The notes: generated by a model not told the origin, from the sequence alone. A DNA stretch of 64,000 bases from Nocardioides plantarum (GCF_006346395.1 NZ_VDMS01000001.1:1240001-1304000), one strand, 5' to 3'; counted from the stretch's first letter, positions 9,639-21,726 are shown. Translations and numbers: made by a program.

Positions 9639-10962
9639 CCGCGACGTCGGCGCCCTCGTGGTCGGCGCCGGGCTCGCGCTGCGGCGGGATCATCAGCACC
9701 GCCCCCGCGGCCGCGATGCAGAGGACGCCGGCCGTCATCCAGGCGCCGTAGTAGTCACCGGTGCCCTGGCGGACCAGCCCGGCGTAGCTGGCCGCGACGC
9801 CCGCGCCGACCATGTGGGCTGCGAAGACCCAGCCGAACACCACCCCGGCCCGCTCGACGCCGAAGTGGGCACGGCACAGCGCGACCGTCGGTGGCACGGT
9901 CGCGACCCAGTCGAGGCCGTAGAACACGATGAAGACGAACAGGCTGGGGTGCACGACGTCGGCCAGCAGGTAGGGCACCGCGAGCAGCGACAGCCCGCGC
10001 AGCAGGTAGTAGACGAGCAGCAGGTAGCGGCTGTCGACCCGATCGGTGAGCCAGCCGCTGGCGATCGTGCCGATGATGTCGAAGACGCCGATCAGGGCCA
10101 GCAGCGAGGCGGCGGTCGTCTGCGGCAGCCCGTGGTCGTGCGAGGCCGCGATGAAGTGGGTGCCGATCAGTCCGTTGGTGGACCAGCCGCAGATCCAGAA
10201 CGTGCCGAAGAGGATCCAGAAGACCTTCGACCGGGCGCTCTCGCGCAGCGTGTCGATCGCGGTGCGGGCCGCGCCCCGGGTCGGCGCGGCGGCGGTGGCA
10301 TCAGCCGGGTCCGCCGGGTCCGCGGGGTCCGACCGGTCCGCGCCGTACGCCGTCGTGCCGACCGAGGCCGGCGAGTCGGCGAGCACGAGCAGGACCAGCG
10401 GCACCAGCAGCAGCGCGAACCCCGCCACCAGCCCGGCCGCCCACCGCCAGCCCGGACCGTCGGCGAGGTGGGCGATCCCCGGGAGGAACACCAGCTGGCC
10501 GGTCGAGCTCGCGGCCGAGAACACCCCGATCACGACGCCGCGGTGGCGCACGAACCAGCGGTTGGCGACGATCGCCCCGAAGACAAGGGCGAGCGAGCCG
10601 GTGCCGATGCCGATCGCGAACCCCCAGAGCAGCCACAGCTGCCAGGCCCGGGTCATCACCAGCGTGAGACCGGAGCCCGCGGCCACCAGGGTCAGCGAGG
10701 CCGCCACGACCCGGCGGATGCCGAAGCGCTCCATCAGCGCGGCGGCGAACGGCGCCGTGAGGCCGTAGACGATCAGGTTGAGGCTGACGGCGCCCGAGGT
10801 CGTGCCGCGTGACCAGCCGAAGTCGTCCTCGAGCGGCTCGAGCAGGGCCCCGGTCGAGGACCGGAAGCCGGCAGCCGCGATGAGCGCCGCCATGGTGATC
10901 GCCGCGACCCACCACGCCCGGTGGATCCCGGTACGGCGCGGGGTCTCGAGCGTGGTGGTCAC
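9622..10962 (-). CDS. MFS transporter (12 TM)
   Basis: This 446-residue protein is a major facilitator with about twelve hydrophobic segments. It begins after a short N-terminus with HRAWWVAAITMAALIAAAGF, has DDFGWSRGTTSGAVSLN after helix 1, LMERFGIRRVVAASL between helices 2 and 3, and a Pro/Asp/Ala repeat (DPADPADPADATA) in the central loop from a short tandem repeat near 10305-10325. The style resembles the oxalate/formate antiporter and monocarboxylate branch; the substrate is unknown. The GTG start has TAGGCT six bases upstream, overlapping the end of trmB. The 3' end overlaps the RDD gene by 17 bp. Confidence 0.85.
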   Translation of the reverse strand: MTTTLETPRRTGIHRAWWVAAITMAALIAAAGFRSSTGALLEPLEDDFGWSRGTTSGAVSLNLIVYGLTAPFAAALMERFGIRRVVAASLTLVAAGSGLTLVMTRAWQLWLLWGFAIGIGTGSLALVFGAIVANRWFVRHRGVVIGVFSAASSTGQLVFLPGIAHLADGPGWRWAAGLVAGFALLLVPLVLLVLADSPASVGTTAYGADRSDPADPADPADATAAAPTRGAARTAIDTLRESARSKVFWILFGTFWICGWSTNGLIGTHFIAASHDHGLPQTTAASLLALIGVFDIIGTIASGWLTDRVDSRYLLLVYYLLRGLSLLAVPYLLADVVHPSLFVFIVFYGLDWVATVPPTVALCRAHFGVERAGVVFGWVFAAHMVGAGVAASYAGLVRQGTGDYYGAWMTAGVLCIAAAGAVLMIPPQREPGADHEGADVAVNDSM

Positions 10963-10971
10963 CGGAGCAGC

Positions 10972-11796
10972 CTAGGAGGCCTCGGGCCCGGTGGCGTGGG
11001 GTTCGGCGGACCGCGGACGTCGATCTCCCGCCAATCCGGGGCCGCCCGCGACACGGCGGTAGGCGAGGTCGGTGATCGACCGGCCGACGGCCAGGCCCTT
11101 GCGCTCGAACTTGGTGACCGGGCGCTCGGGCCACCGCTCGACCACACCGCCCTCGAGCCGGGGCTCGGCGTCGAGAACGGCGACCATCTGCTCGGCGTAC
11201 GCCGCCCAGTCGGTGGCCAGCCGCCAGCTGGCCCCGGGGCGCAGCCGCCGGGCCGCCGTGGCGGCGAAGGCCGGCCCCAGCAGGCGGCGCTTGTGGTGCT
11301 TGGCCTTGTGCCACGGGTCGGGGAAGAAGGTCCAGAGCTCGTCGAGCGAGTCCGGCTCGACGAGGTGCTCGAGCACCCAGGCCGCGTCGACCTCGCAGAC
11401 CCGGACGTTGGTCAGTCCGGCCTCGGCGACGCGCGCGAGCGTCTCGGCGACCCCGGGACGCCATACCTCGAGCGCCAGCACGTTGGTCGCCGGACGTGCT
11501 GCCGCCAGCGACACGGTCGCCTCGCCGATGCCGCTGCCGACCTCGATCGCGAGCGGCGCCGCGCGGCCGAACCACGGCGACCAGCTGAAGCCGGGCTCGT
11601 CGACGGCCTCGTCGGGCACGACCCAACGCCCGTGGTGGGCCTCCCACGCCGCGGCCTGTCGTGGGGTGAACCGGCTCCCGCGCCTGCTGTAGCTCAGCAC
11701 CTCGCGGACGCGACGGCCGTCGTCCATTCGGCTCTGGTGCGGTCGCGGCGGGCGGGTCCGCTCCTCCCCCGCTCCGGTGGCTCCTGGCGCGCTCAC
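10972..11796 (-). CDS. trmB: tRNA (guanine-N7-)-methyltransferase TrmB
   Basis: TrmB uses S-adenosylmethionine to methylate G46 in the variable loop of many tRNAs. The 274-residue product has the SAM-binding motif IEVGSGIGEATVSLA (about residue 90) and the diagnostic FFPDPWHKAKHHKRR motif (about residue 160), followed by LRLATD-like WRLATDWAAYAEQM and VTKFERKG near the end. The first 25 residues and the last 20 are family-extraneous tails. Its GTG start overlaps the upstream DUF4190 stop by 4 bp, which indicates coupled translation. It lies in the gap between tuf and rpsJ, unrelated to ribosomal proteins but still a translation gene. Confidence 0.95.
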   Translation of the reverse strand: MSAPGATGAGEERTRPPRPHQSRMDDGRRVREVLSYSRRGSRFTPRQAAAWEAHHGRWVVPDEAVDEPGFSWSPWFGRAAPLAIEVGSGIGEATVSLAAARPATNVLALEVWRPGVAETLARVAEAGLTNVRVCEVDAAWVLEHLVEPDSLDELWTFFPDPWHKAKHHKRRLLGPAFAATAARRLRPGASWRLATDWAAYAEQMVAVLDAEPRLEGGVVERWPERPVTKFERKGLAVGRSITDLAYRRVAGGPGLAGDRRPRSAEPHATGPEAS

Positions 11797-12236
11797 CGGA
11801 GGGGCGCGACGGTGGGCGCCAGGCCGTAGTCGTCGTCGAAGGAGCCCGGCACGGAGAGGGCGATCACGACGAACGCGACGACGAGCAGGAGGGAGAGCAC
11901 GAGGATGATCGTGCCGACGATGCCGCAGATGCGGCCGGCGTTGACGGTGCCGCGGCCGCCGTAGCGACCGCCCGAGGCGTCGATCTCACGCAGGGTACGT
12001 CCGCCCAGGACCCAGGCCACGGGCGAGAGCACCTGGCACAGCACGAGGCCGAGGATGCCGAGCACCAGCACGGTGGACGCGCTCGGGTGGTCCGGCGGCG
12101 GACCGAACGGCACCCCGGTCGGACCGGTCGCGACGTACGGCGTGGGCTGGTAGGGGTGGTAGGGATTGACCGGCGGAACCCCGGGCTCCTCCTGCGGGCG
12201 CTTGCCGAGGTCGGGCGTCTCGCTCATGGCCGACAT
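11793..12236 (-). CDS. DUF4190 domain membrane protein
   Basis: This small membrane protein (147 residues from the ATG at 12236) has a Pro-rich cytoplasmic N-terminus, two hydrophobic helices (about residues 48-72 and 102-130), and the linking motif GGRTLREIDASGGRYGGRGTVNAG, characteristic of DUF4190. Three starts are possible (GTG 12248, ATG 12236, ATG 12227); none has a clear ribosome binding site, so the N-terminus is uncertain by about ten residues. It follows the tuf terminator and overlaps trmB by 4 bp. Function is unknown. Confidence 0.78.
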   Translation of the reverse strand: MSAMSETPDLGKRPQEEPGVPPVNPYHPYQPTPYVATGPTGVPFGPPPDHPSASTVLVLGILGLVLCQVLSPVAWVLGGRTLREIDASGGRYGGRGTVNAGRICGIVGTIILVLSLLLVVAFVVIALSVPGSFDDDYGLAPTVAPLR

Positions 12237-12261
12237 GTTTTCACGCACGGACGAAAAGCAG

Positions 12262-12295
12262 CGAAGCCCCCCTGCCTCGCGGCAGGGGGGCTTCG
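12262..12295 (-). terminator. Rho-independent terminator of tuf / str operon
   Basis: A perfect 14-bp stem (arms 12262-12275 and 12282-12295, with six-G/six-C blocks) and a six-base loop start 17 bases after the tuf stop codon. On the minus strand it is followed by GCTGCTTTTCG, a short T run. It is the strongest terminator in the window and closes the str operon before the DUF4190-trmB-MFS genes. Confidence 0.9.
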
Positions 12296-12311
12296 ACGTG
12301 GTGTCAGTCGA

Positions 12312-13505
<1,194 letters not shown>

Positions 13506-13602
13506 GGGGGCTCCTCCTGGTGTGGGTTGGTACTTGACTCGTACAGATGATGGATGGTGCGCCGAGGGCTGCGACGCGCAGGGTCTCCGTCAGGGAGGGG
13601 AC

Positions 13603-15717
<2,115 letters not shown>

Positions 15718-15791
15718 TGTTGTCAGCGTTCCTTAGAGGTCTGAGAGGGACTGGGTGGGCGAGGGCGCCGAGTCGGCGCCCCCGCCGCAGG

Positions 15792-16261
15792 TCACCAGCG
15801 GTAGTGGGCGAAGGCCTTGTTGGACTCGGCCATCTTGTGCGTGTCCTCGCGCTTCTTGACCGCGGCACCCAGGCCGTTGGACGCGTCGAGGATCTCGTTC
15901 ATCAGCCGCTCGTGCATGGTCTTCTCACGGCGGTCGGCGGCGTAGCCGACGAGCCAGCGCAGCGCCAGCGTGGTGCCGCGCGTGCCCTTGACCTCGATCG
16001 GGACCTGGTAGGTCGCACCGCCGACGCGGCGGGACTTGACCTCGATGGCCGGCTTGACGTTCTCGAGCGCACGCTTGAGCGTGACGACCGGGTCGGTGCC
16101 GTTCTTCTCGCGGCATCCCTCGAGCGCGGTGTAGACGATGCGCTGGGCGACCTGCTTCTTGCCGTCCTGCAGCACCTTGCTCACGAGCTGGGAGACGAGC
16201 TGCGACCCGTAGATGGGGTCGGTGTCGATCGGCCGCTTGGGGGCCGGACCCTTGCGGGGCA

Positions 16262-16262
<1 letters not shown>
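15792..16262 (-). CDS. rpsG: 30S ribosomal protein S7
   Basis: S7 nucleates assembly of the 30S head and contacts the E-site tRNA. The 156-residue product starts [20 protein letters not shown] and ends KAFAHYRW, the usual actinobacterial form. The ATG overlaps the rpsL stop by one base (TAATG), so the two are translationally coupled. In E. coli S7 represses this operon by binding the rpsL-rpsG junction; with this overlap an equivalent site is not obvious here. Confidence 0.98.
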
Positions 16263-16636
<374 letters not shown>

Positions 16637-16766
16637 TCGGCGGTTCCCTCTCGGTCTACTCTCAGTGCTCGGCGCTCTGCCGCACACGGATGTCACGTGA
16701 TGATGCGTGCCCCGCGAGCCCGGCGACCCCGATCGACTCGACCTGGTGCGCGGTGGGCGGACGAAG

Positions 16767-16787
16767 GTGTCCGGACCTGCCGGACAC
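16767..16787 (-). ncRNA. 5'-end stem-loop of the str operon transcript
   Basis: A perfect 8-bp inverted repeat (GTGTCCGG at 16767-16774, CCGGACAC at 16780-16787) encloses a five-base loop. From the -10 element at 16798-16803 the transcript should begin near 16791, so the hairpin would occupy roughly bases 4-25 of the mRNA. It may stabilise the message or be a regulator site in DNA. The structure is seen; the role is inferred. Confidence 0.5.
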
Positions 16788-16797
16788 ACAAGTGTCG

Positions 16798-16826
16798 AGC
16801 CTACTGGCCGCCCCACCCCGCAGCAA
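16798..16826 (-). promoter_or_regulatory. promoter of the str operon (rpsL)
   Basis: On the minus strand TTGCTG (16826-16821) and TAGGCT (16803-16798) are separated by exactly 17 bp, a good actinobacterial housekeeping promoter. It lies 160 bp before rpsL, in a gap with no other assigned function, and would give a leader of about 155 bases. Confidence 0.6.
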
Positions 16827-16888
16827 ATTCACCGCCGCGGGGGCAGCGAGCTCGCGCCGACGTGCGAGCGGGACCCAGCCCCGGGGGC

Positions 16889-18184
16889 TCAGGTCGCCTG
16901 GACGACCTCGGGCGCCAGGTCGTCGAGGCGCCGTGCGGGCGGCGTACGGGAGGCGGCGAGGAGACCGCGCCAACCACCGGTCATCCGCGCGTAGACGGCG
17001 ATCGCCAGGGCGACGCCGAACAGGGTGACGAGACCCCCGACCACCAGGGTCCACCGCGCCCCGAAGTGCTGGCCGACGAAGCCGATGATCGGCGACCCGA
17101 GGGGCGTGCCTCCCATCACGATCGTCATGTAGAGCGCCATCACCCTTCCCCTCATCTCCGGGGCCGCGCTGAGCTGCATGGTCGCGTTGGCGGAGTTGAG
17201 CATCGTCAGGGTGCAGAACCCGATGACCGGGGAGAACAGCGCGAAGGCCGTGAACGACGGCAGCGCCGAGGCCACCAGCAGCGCCGCACCGAAGCCGGTG
17301 CCGGCGATCACGAGCAGGCGCAGCCGGACGCGCACGCGGCGCGCCGCCATCAGCGCGCCGGTCAGCGACCCGACCGCGAGCGCCGACCCGAGGACGCCGA
17401 ACTCCCCCGCTCCCTTGCCGAACACCTGGGTGGCCATCAGCGCCGAGGTGATCATGAAGTTCATGCCGAAGGTGCCGGCGAAGAAGACCAGCACCAGGAT
17501 CATCACCATGCGTGGCTGGCTGCGGACGTAGCGGACCCCCTCGAGCAGAGCCCCCGGTCGGCGTCCGGTCGGCTTGGGCGAGTGGAGCTGGGCCAGGTCC
17601 ATGCGCTGCAGCTGGGCGATGATCGCCAGGTAGCTGACGGCGTTGATCAGGATCACCCAGCCGGTGGCCCGGGTGCCGTCGCCGAGCGCGTGGATCATGA
17701 GCCCGGCGATGGCCGGACCGAGGATCCGAGCGAGGTTGAAGCTCGCGGAGTTGAGGCCGACCGCGTTGGTGAGGTCGTCGGGCCCGACCATCTCGGACAC
17801 GAACGACTGGCGCGCCGGGGCGTCGAACGCCGAGCCGATGCCGAACACGACCGCGATCACGTAGACCTGCCACGTCTGGGCCGCCCCACTGACGGCCAGC
17901 AGGCCCAGGAGCAGGCTGGCCACCCCCATCGCCGCCTGGGTCAGCTGCAGGAGCCGCCGCTTGGGGAACCGGTCGGCGATCACGCCGGCGTACGGCGAGA
18001 GCAGCAGCACCGGGAGGAACTGCAGACCGGTCGTGATGCCGAGCGCGGTGCCGCCGCCGCCGAGGGTCAGCACGAGCCAGTCCTGGGCGACGCGCTGCAT
18101 CCAGGTACCCGTGTTGGACACCAGGGTGCCCGCGACGTAGAGGCGGTAGTTGTGGTTGCGCAGGGCGCGGAAGGTGGGACTCAC
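16889..18184 (-). CDS. MFS transporter, EntS/MFS_3-type exporter
   Basis: The 431-residue protein starts (GTG 18184) SPTFRALRNHNYRLYVAG, the typical opening of MFS_3/EntS-like exporters, followed by NTGTWMQRVAQDWLVLTL, and about twelve transmembrane segments. Conserved loops include VIADRFPKRRLLQLTQ and PARQSFVSEMVGPDDL. Members export siderophores, macrolides or other drugs; the substrate here is unknown. The start 7 bp after the MarR stop is preferred to longer in-frame starts inside marR. The two genes form one unit, so the MarR protein likely controls this exporter. Confidence 0.87.
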   Translation of the reverse strand: MSPTFRALRNHNYRLYVAGTLVSNTGTWMQRVAQDWLVLTLGGGGTALGITTGLQFLPVLLLSPYAGVIADRFPKRRLLQLTQAAMGVASLLLGLLAVSGAAQTWQVYVIAVVFGIGSAFDAPARQSFVSEMVGPDDLTNAVGLNSASFNLARILGPAIAGLMIHALGDGTRATGWVILINAVSYLAIIAQLQRMDLAQLHSPKPTGRRPGALLEGVRYVRSQPRMVMILVLVFFAGTFGMNFMITSALMATQVFGKGAGEFGVLGSALAVGSLTGALMAARRVRVRLRLLVIAGTGFGAALLVASALPSFTAFALFSPVIGFCTLTMLNSANATMQLSAAPEMRGRVMALYMTIVMGGTPLGSPIIGFVGQHFGARWTLVVGGLVTLFGVALAIAVYARMTGGWRGLLAASRTPPARRLDDLAPEVVQAT

Positions 18185-18191
18185 GGGATGA

Positions 18192-18641
18192 TCACTCGGC
18201 GTCGGCCAGTCTTTCCAGGATGGGGGCCGCCTCGCGGAGGACGGCACGTTCGTCGGGGGTCAGGTCGCGCAACCGGCGGGCCAGCCACTCGTCGCGTCGG
18301 CGACGGTCGGCCAGCAGCGTGCGGCGACCCAGGTCGGTCAGCACCACGACGACCTGGCGGCCGTCGGTCTCGTGACGGCGCCGCGCGACGTAGCCGTCGG
18401 CCTCGAGGAAGGTCACGGTGCGGGTCATGCTCGGCGGCTGCACCCGCTCGCGGGTCGCGAGCTCGCCGATGCTCAGGTCGCCGTGACGATAGAGACCGGC
18501 CAGCACGGCCATCGCGTTGAGGCTGAGCTCGTTGTCGGGGTGGCGCTCGCCAGCGAGCCGGCGGCGCAGGCGCATCACCGACATCCGGAGCTCGGAGGCG
18601 AGACCGGTGTCGGTGCGGGAGGCCTTCGCGACGGTGGGCAT
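18192..18641 (-). CDS. MarR family transcriptional regulator
   Basis: The 149-residue protein has the MarR winged-helix layout: helix SELRMSVMRLRRRL, recognition region LSIGELATRERVQPPSMTRTVTFLEADGYVARRRHETDGRQ (in two parts around residues 56-100) and a C-terminal dimer helix. The start at 18641 (MPTVAK) is favoured over the upstream ATG 18659 because TACGCT lies exactly six bases before it. That hexamer sits inside a palindrome, which suggests autoregulation. The downstream MFS exporter is probably the main target. The ligand is unknown. Confidence 0.88.
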   Translation of the reverse strand: MPTVAKASRTDTGLASELRMSVMRLRRRLAGERHPDNELSLNAMAVLAGLYRHGDLSIGELATRERVQPPSMTRTVTFLEADGYVARRRHETDGRQVVVVLTDLGRRTLLADRRRRDEWLARRLRDLTPDERAVLREAAPILERLADAE

Positions 18642-18645
18642 GTCG

Positions 18646-18671
18646 TTAGCGTAACTCATTACTCTTGCTAA
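18646..18671. promoter_or_regulatory. candidate MarR operator over its own promoter
   Basis: A nested inverted repeat reads TTAGC-GTAA-CTCA-TTAC-TCTT-GCTAA: outer arms 18646-18650 and 18667-18671, inner arms 18651-18654 and 18659-18662. It covers the -10 hexamer of marR (18648-18653, minus strand). The outer arms are not symmetric about the inner ones, so two overlapping half-site pairs are possible. It is AT-rich compared with its surroundings. Confidence 0.6.
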
Positions 18672-18705
18672 GCATTCCCGGCGAGTGTTGGCTCTTCACG
18701 GTGCC

Positions 18706-18984
18706 GGTCCCACGGGGTCGGGGCGTCCGCGCGACCCGGAGATCTGGCGACGGGAGAGAATCCCGTGAACCTGGTTCACGACAATCGCTCCGGTCGAGCC
18801 ACCGCCGAGGCCGGCGGTGCGTCAGCCACCGAACCCACCCGCCCGAGGCCCCAGAACGGTGGCTCACGCACCGCCCGACCCGAGCACCACGAGACCTGGG
18901 GACGAGAGGACGTCGCTGCAGACGGCAAGACGCTGCGGGGGTCTCGAGGCTCGGCGCTAGCGCGCCTCACACCTCGACCGACGT
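18706..18984. repeat. composite intergenic repeat, short copy (no gene in 18642-19011)
   Basis: The gap upstream of the DUF2530 gene holds segments nearly identical to parts of the 48.65-49.51 kb element. They are GGTCCCACGGGGTCGGGG at 18706; GAGAGAATCCCGTGAACCTG near 18752; a 44-bp unit at 18824-18867 with AGCCACCG/CGGTGGCT ends; GACGAGAGGACGTCGCTG near 18901; and the hairpin unit at 18940-18984 (TCGAGG/CCTCGA outer and GGCGC/GCGCC inner arms). The order matches the right-hand half of the larger copy. No protein is encoded. It is probably a non-autonomous dispersed repeat. Confidence 0.75.
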
Positions 18985-18999
18985 AAGGCCGGGACGGCG

Positions 19000-19005
19000 T
19001 ACGGT
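19000..19005 (+). promoter_or_regulatory. -10 element of the DUF2530 gene, leaderless type
   Basis: TACGGT ends six bases before the GTG at 19012, and there is no ribosome binding site. The element lies immediately after the composite repeat. Confidence 0.42.
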
Positions 19006-19011
19006 GAGCGG

Positions 19012-19302
19012 GTGGAGTTCCGCGACGACCAGCCGATGCAGCACGAGTTCAGGAACAAGACCTACGTGCTGGCCGACGTCGAGCCGCTCGACGTCGACGG
19101 GGTGCGTACGGTCGAGGTCGGGACGGGGCTGTTCTTCCTGGCCTTCGTCGGGCTGCTGCCGTTCTACGGCCGGCTGCAGGAGGACGGGCACACCTGGGTG
19201 CTGTGGATGTGCCTGGCGGGGATGGGCCTGGGGCTGTTCGGGCTGGAGTACTGCCGTCGCCGGCGTCGCGCCCGCCACGAGCGCGACGCGGACGTCGGGT
19301 AG
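19012..19302 (+). CDS. DUF2530 small membrane protein
   Basis: This 96-residue protein has two transmembrane helices (about residues 38-55 and 65-82) separated by YGRLQEDGHTW, and an Arg-rich C-terminus (RRRRRARHERD). The N-terminal YVLADVEPLDVDGVRTVEVGT segment is typical of DUF2530, an actinobacterial family without assigned function. It is probably translated leaderless from GTG. It is convergent with the DUF3027 gene, leaving a single base between the stops. Confidence 0.82.
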   Translation: MEFRDDQPMQHEFRNKTYVLADVEPLDVDGVRTVEVGTGLFFLAFVGLLPFYGRLQEDGHTWVLWMCLAGMGLGLFGLEYCRRRRRARHERDADVG

Positions 19303-19303
19303 G

Positions 19304-20098
19304 TCAGAAGACCTCGTAGTCGTCGAGACCGAGGGTGTCGAGGACGTGGTCGGGCGTGGGCAGCGGCTCGTGCTTCTTGGCCAGGCGGACCTCGGAGTGG
19401 GCACCGCAGCCGTGCTGGAAGGCGACGACCCGGCCGTCGTCGTTGGCGTCGCCGTTGGCGCACACGCCGAAGGTCTCGGACAGCGAGCCGGAGATCCGCA
19501 GCAGGAACCCGCAGGTCGAGCAGGGCTCCGGGGCGCCCTGGGCCAGCGCCGACTCGGGGCCGCCGTCGCCGTCGTACCAGCGCTGGGCGGCGAGGTCGCG
19601 GCCCTCGGGTGACAGGGTGCGGACCCGACCCAGGCCGAGGTCCTTCGCGACGGTACGGATCTGTGCCTTGGCGTCGTCGTCGAGCGGGTCGTCGCCGAAG
19701 GAGTAGGTCGGCACCAGGCGGGGGTCGTCGTCGTCGACCGGCAGCAGGTCGCCGGGCGACATGTCGCCGGGCCGGATGCGCTCGCGGTAGGGCACCCAGG
19801 CGGGCGCGGTGATCGCCTCGGCGCCCGGGATCAGCACGACCTCGGCGACGGTGACGGGCTTCTGGCGGTAGGCGCGCACGACGGTGACGGCCCAGCGCCA
19901 GCCGGAGTAGCCCGGACGGCTGCACGCGAAGAAGTGGGTGACGGTGCGCTCGGCCTCGGTCTCGGCCTCGACGCCGAGGTGGTCGCCCACCTCGCTGGCC
20001 GGGACCTCCTCGAGGAGCGCGGCGCGCGCCACGTCGACGGCGCGGGCGGCCACGCTGTCGGGCTGGCTGCGTACCGAGGCGGTGAGGGACGTCGTCAC
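19304..20098 (-). CDS. DUF3027 domain protein
   Basis: The 264-residue soluble protein contains the DUF3027 core: HFFACSRPGYSGWRWAVTV, AYRQKPVTVAEVVLIPG, APAWVPYRERIRPGDMSPGDLLP, and a C-terminal part with CSTCGF and HGCGAHSEVR. The paired Cys/His residues hint at a bound metal, which is inference. The family is common in actinobacteria and often near a cold-shock gene; here a cold-shock gene lies 1.9 kb away, beyond one MFS gene. No biochemical role is known. The start is the GTG at 20098. Confidence 0.85.
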   Translation of the reverse strand: MTTSLTASVRSQPDSVAARAVDVARAALLEEVPASEVGDHLGVEAETEAERTVTHFFACSRPGYSGWRWAVTVVRAYRQKPVTVAEVVLIPGAEAITAPAWVPYRERIRPGDMSPGDLLPVDDDDPRLVPTYSFGDDPLDDDAKAQIRTVAKDLGLGRVRTLSPEGRDLAAQRWYDGDGGPESALAQGAPEPCSTCGFLLRISGSLSETFGVCANGDANDDGRVVAFQHGCGAHSEVRLAKKHEPLPTPDHVLDTLGLDDYEVF

Positions 20099-20190
20099 GG
20101 GCGCAAGTGTGACCGATCCGGCAACCGGCTGTCAGGTCGGGGGCGGACAGCGGCAGGTCGCGGGCCACGCCGTCGGCGCCTCGGGGCAGG

Positions 20191-21726
20191 ATGGACCCCA
20201 TGACCTCCGGCCCCGGCGACGCCCCGCCTCCCGGCGGACACGACCCGCAGCCCGCCGAGGTGCACACCGCGTACGCCGAGCGCGACCCGTCCCCCGGGGG
20301 CTCGACCTCCACCGGCGCCGACCGGGCCCGTGCGGTCGGTCAGGGCCTCGGTACCGGCGCCAAGGCCACCGCCCGCGGGGTGAAGGCCTCGGCACGCGTG
20401 ACCGGGCGCTTCGGGCGGTTCGCGGTGACCCAGGCCAAGCGGGCAGCCAACGCGCAGGGGGCCGAGCAGTCCGGCCTCAACCGCCTCATCTACCTGCACG
20501 CCGCCAACGCCGCCGGCGACGCCGCGGTCACCATCTCGCTAGCCACCACCGTGTTCTTCGCCGGCGCGACGAGCGAGGCCCGCGGCCAGGTCGCCCTGTT
20601 CCTGGCGCTGACGATGGTCCCGTTCGCCATCGTGGCCCCGCTGATCGGACCGTTCCTCGACCGGTTCAGCCACGGCCGTCGGTGGGCCATCGGCGCGACC
20701 TTCGCGATCCGGGGGTTCCTGTGCTTCGTGCTGGCCGGGGCGGTGGCCGACGACTCCGCGCTGCTCTACCCCGCCGCCCTCGGCGTCCTCGTGTCGTCCA
20801 AGGCCTACGGGGTCACCCGGGCCGCGGCGATCCCCCGGCTGCTGCCGAGCGACTCCACCCTGGTCAAGGCCAACGGCCGCGTCTCGCTCGCCGGTCTGGT
20901 CGGGGCGGGCATCTCCGCGCCGCTGGCCGGGGGCGCCGCCACCATCGGCCCGCAGTACTCCCTCTACTACGCGTTCCTCGTGTTCATCGTCGGCACGATC
21001 GCCGCGATCCTGCTCCCGGCCCAGGTCGACTCGACCGAGGGCGAGCAGCAGGTCAGCCTGCGCAAGGACACCTCCGGACCGCGCCGCGGCACCCAGATCC
21101 CACCCCAGGTGGCCTACGCGCTGCGCGCCAACTGCGGTCCGCGCTGGCTCTCGGGGTTCCTCACCATGTACATGGTGTTCCTGCTGCGCGACAAGCCGCT
21201 CGAGGGCTACGAGGACCGCCAGACGATCCTGCTCGGCATCGTCATCGGCGGCGCGGCCGTCGGCAACGCCATCGGGATCTTCCTCGCCTCGGTCCTGCGG
21301 CGGATCAACCCCGCCGTCACCGTGACGTTCGCGCTGCTCGCCGACGCGGCGATCGTGCTGGCCGGCACCCTCTTCTACGGACTGGCCGTCCTGGCCGGGC
21401 TGGGGCTCGTCGCCGGGCTGGCCCAAGCCCTGGCCAAGGTGTCCCTCGACTCGACCATCCAGAGCGGCGTACCGACGCACGTGCAGGCCAGCGCCTTCGC
21501 CCGCAGCGACACCACCCTGCAGCTGGCGTGGGTCGTCGGCGGCTTCATCGGCATCGCCCTCCCCCAGATCCCGCGGCTCGGCCTCGGCATCGCGTTCGCG
21601 GTGCTGGCGCTGTGGACGCTCTTCGTGCTGTCCTCGCGCCCCCGGGGACGTCGTCGCCCGCAGCCCGCACCGGCGCCGCCACCTCCACCCCCGGCCAGCA
21701 CCCCGCCCTCGCTCCGCAAGGACTGA
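20191..21726 (+). CDS. MFS transporter with long cytoplasmic N-terminus
   Basis: The 511-residue protein has about 95 hydrophilic residues before the first helix. These include GQGLGTGAKATARGVKASARVTG, an amphipathic, positively charged stretch. Eleven or twelve transmembrane segments follow, with LIGPFLDRFSHGRRWAIGAT between helices 2 and 3. A Pro-rich C-terminal tail ends it. The substrate is unknown. Genes of this family (MFS plus N-terminal extension) commonly lie between DUF3027 and cold-shock genes in actinobacteria, and the same order is seen here. The ATG at 20191 lacks a strong ribosome binding site. Confidence 0.83.
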   Translation: MDPMTSGPGDAPPPGGHDPQPAEVHTAYAERDPSPGGSTSTGADRARAVGQGLGTGAKATARGVKASARVTGRFGRFAVTQAKRAANAQGAEQSGLNRLIYLHAANAAGDAAVTISLATTVFFAGATSEARGQVALFLALTMVPFAIVAPLIGPFLDRFSHGRRWAIGATFAIRGFLCFVLAGAVADDSALLYPAALGVLVSSKAYGVTRAAAIPRLLPSDSTLVKANGRVSLAGLVGAGISAPLAGGAATIGPQYSLYYAFLVFIVGTIAAILLPAQVDSTEGEQQVSLRKDTSGPRRGTQIPPQVAYALRANCGPRWLSGFLTMYMVFLLRDKPLEGYEDRQTILLGIVIGGAAVGNAIGIFLASVLRRINPAVTVTFALLADAAIVLAGTLFYGLAVLAGLGLVAGLAQALAKVSLDSTIQSGVPTHVQASAFARSDTTLQLAWVVGGFIGIALPQIPRLGLGIAFAVLALWTLFVLSSRPRGRRRPQPAPAPPPPPPASTPPSLRKD

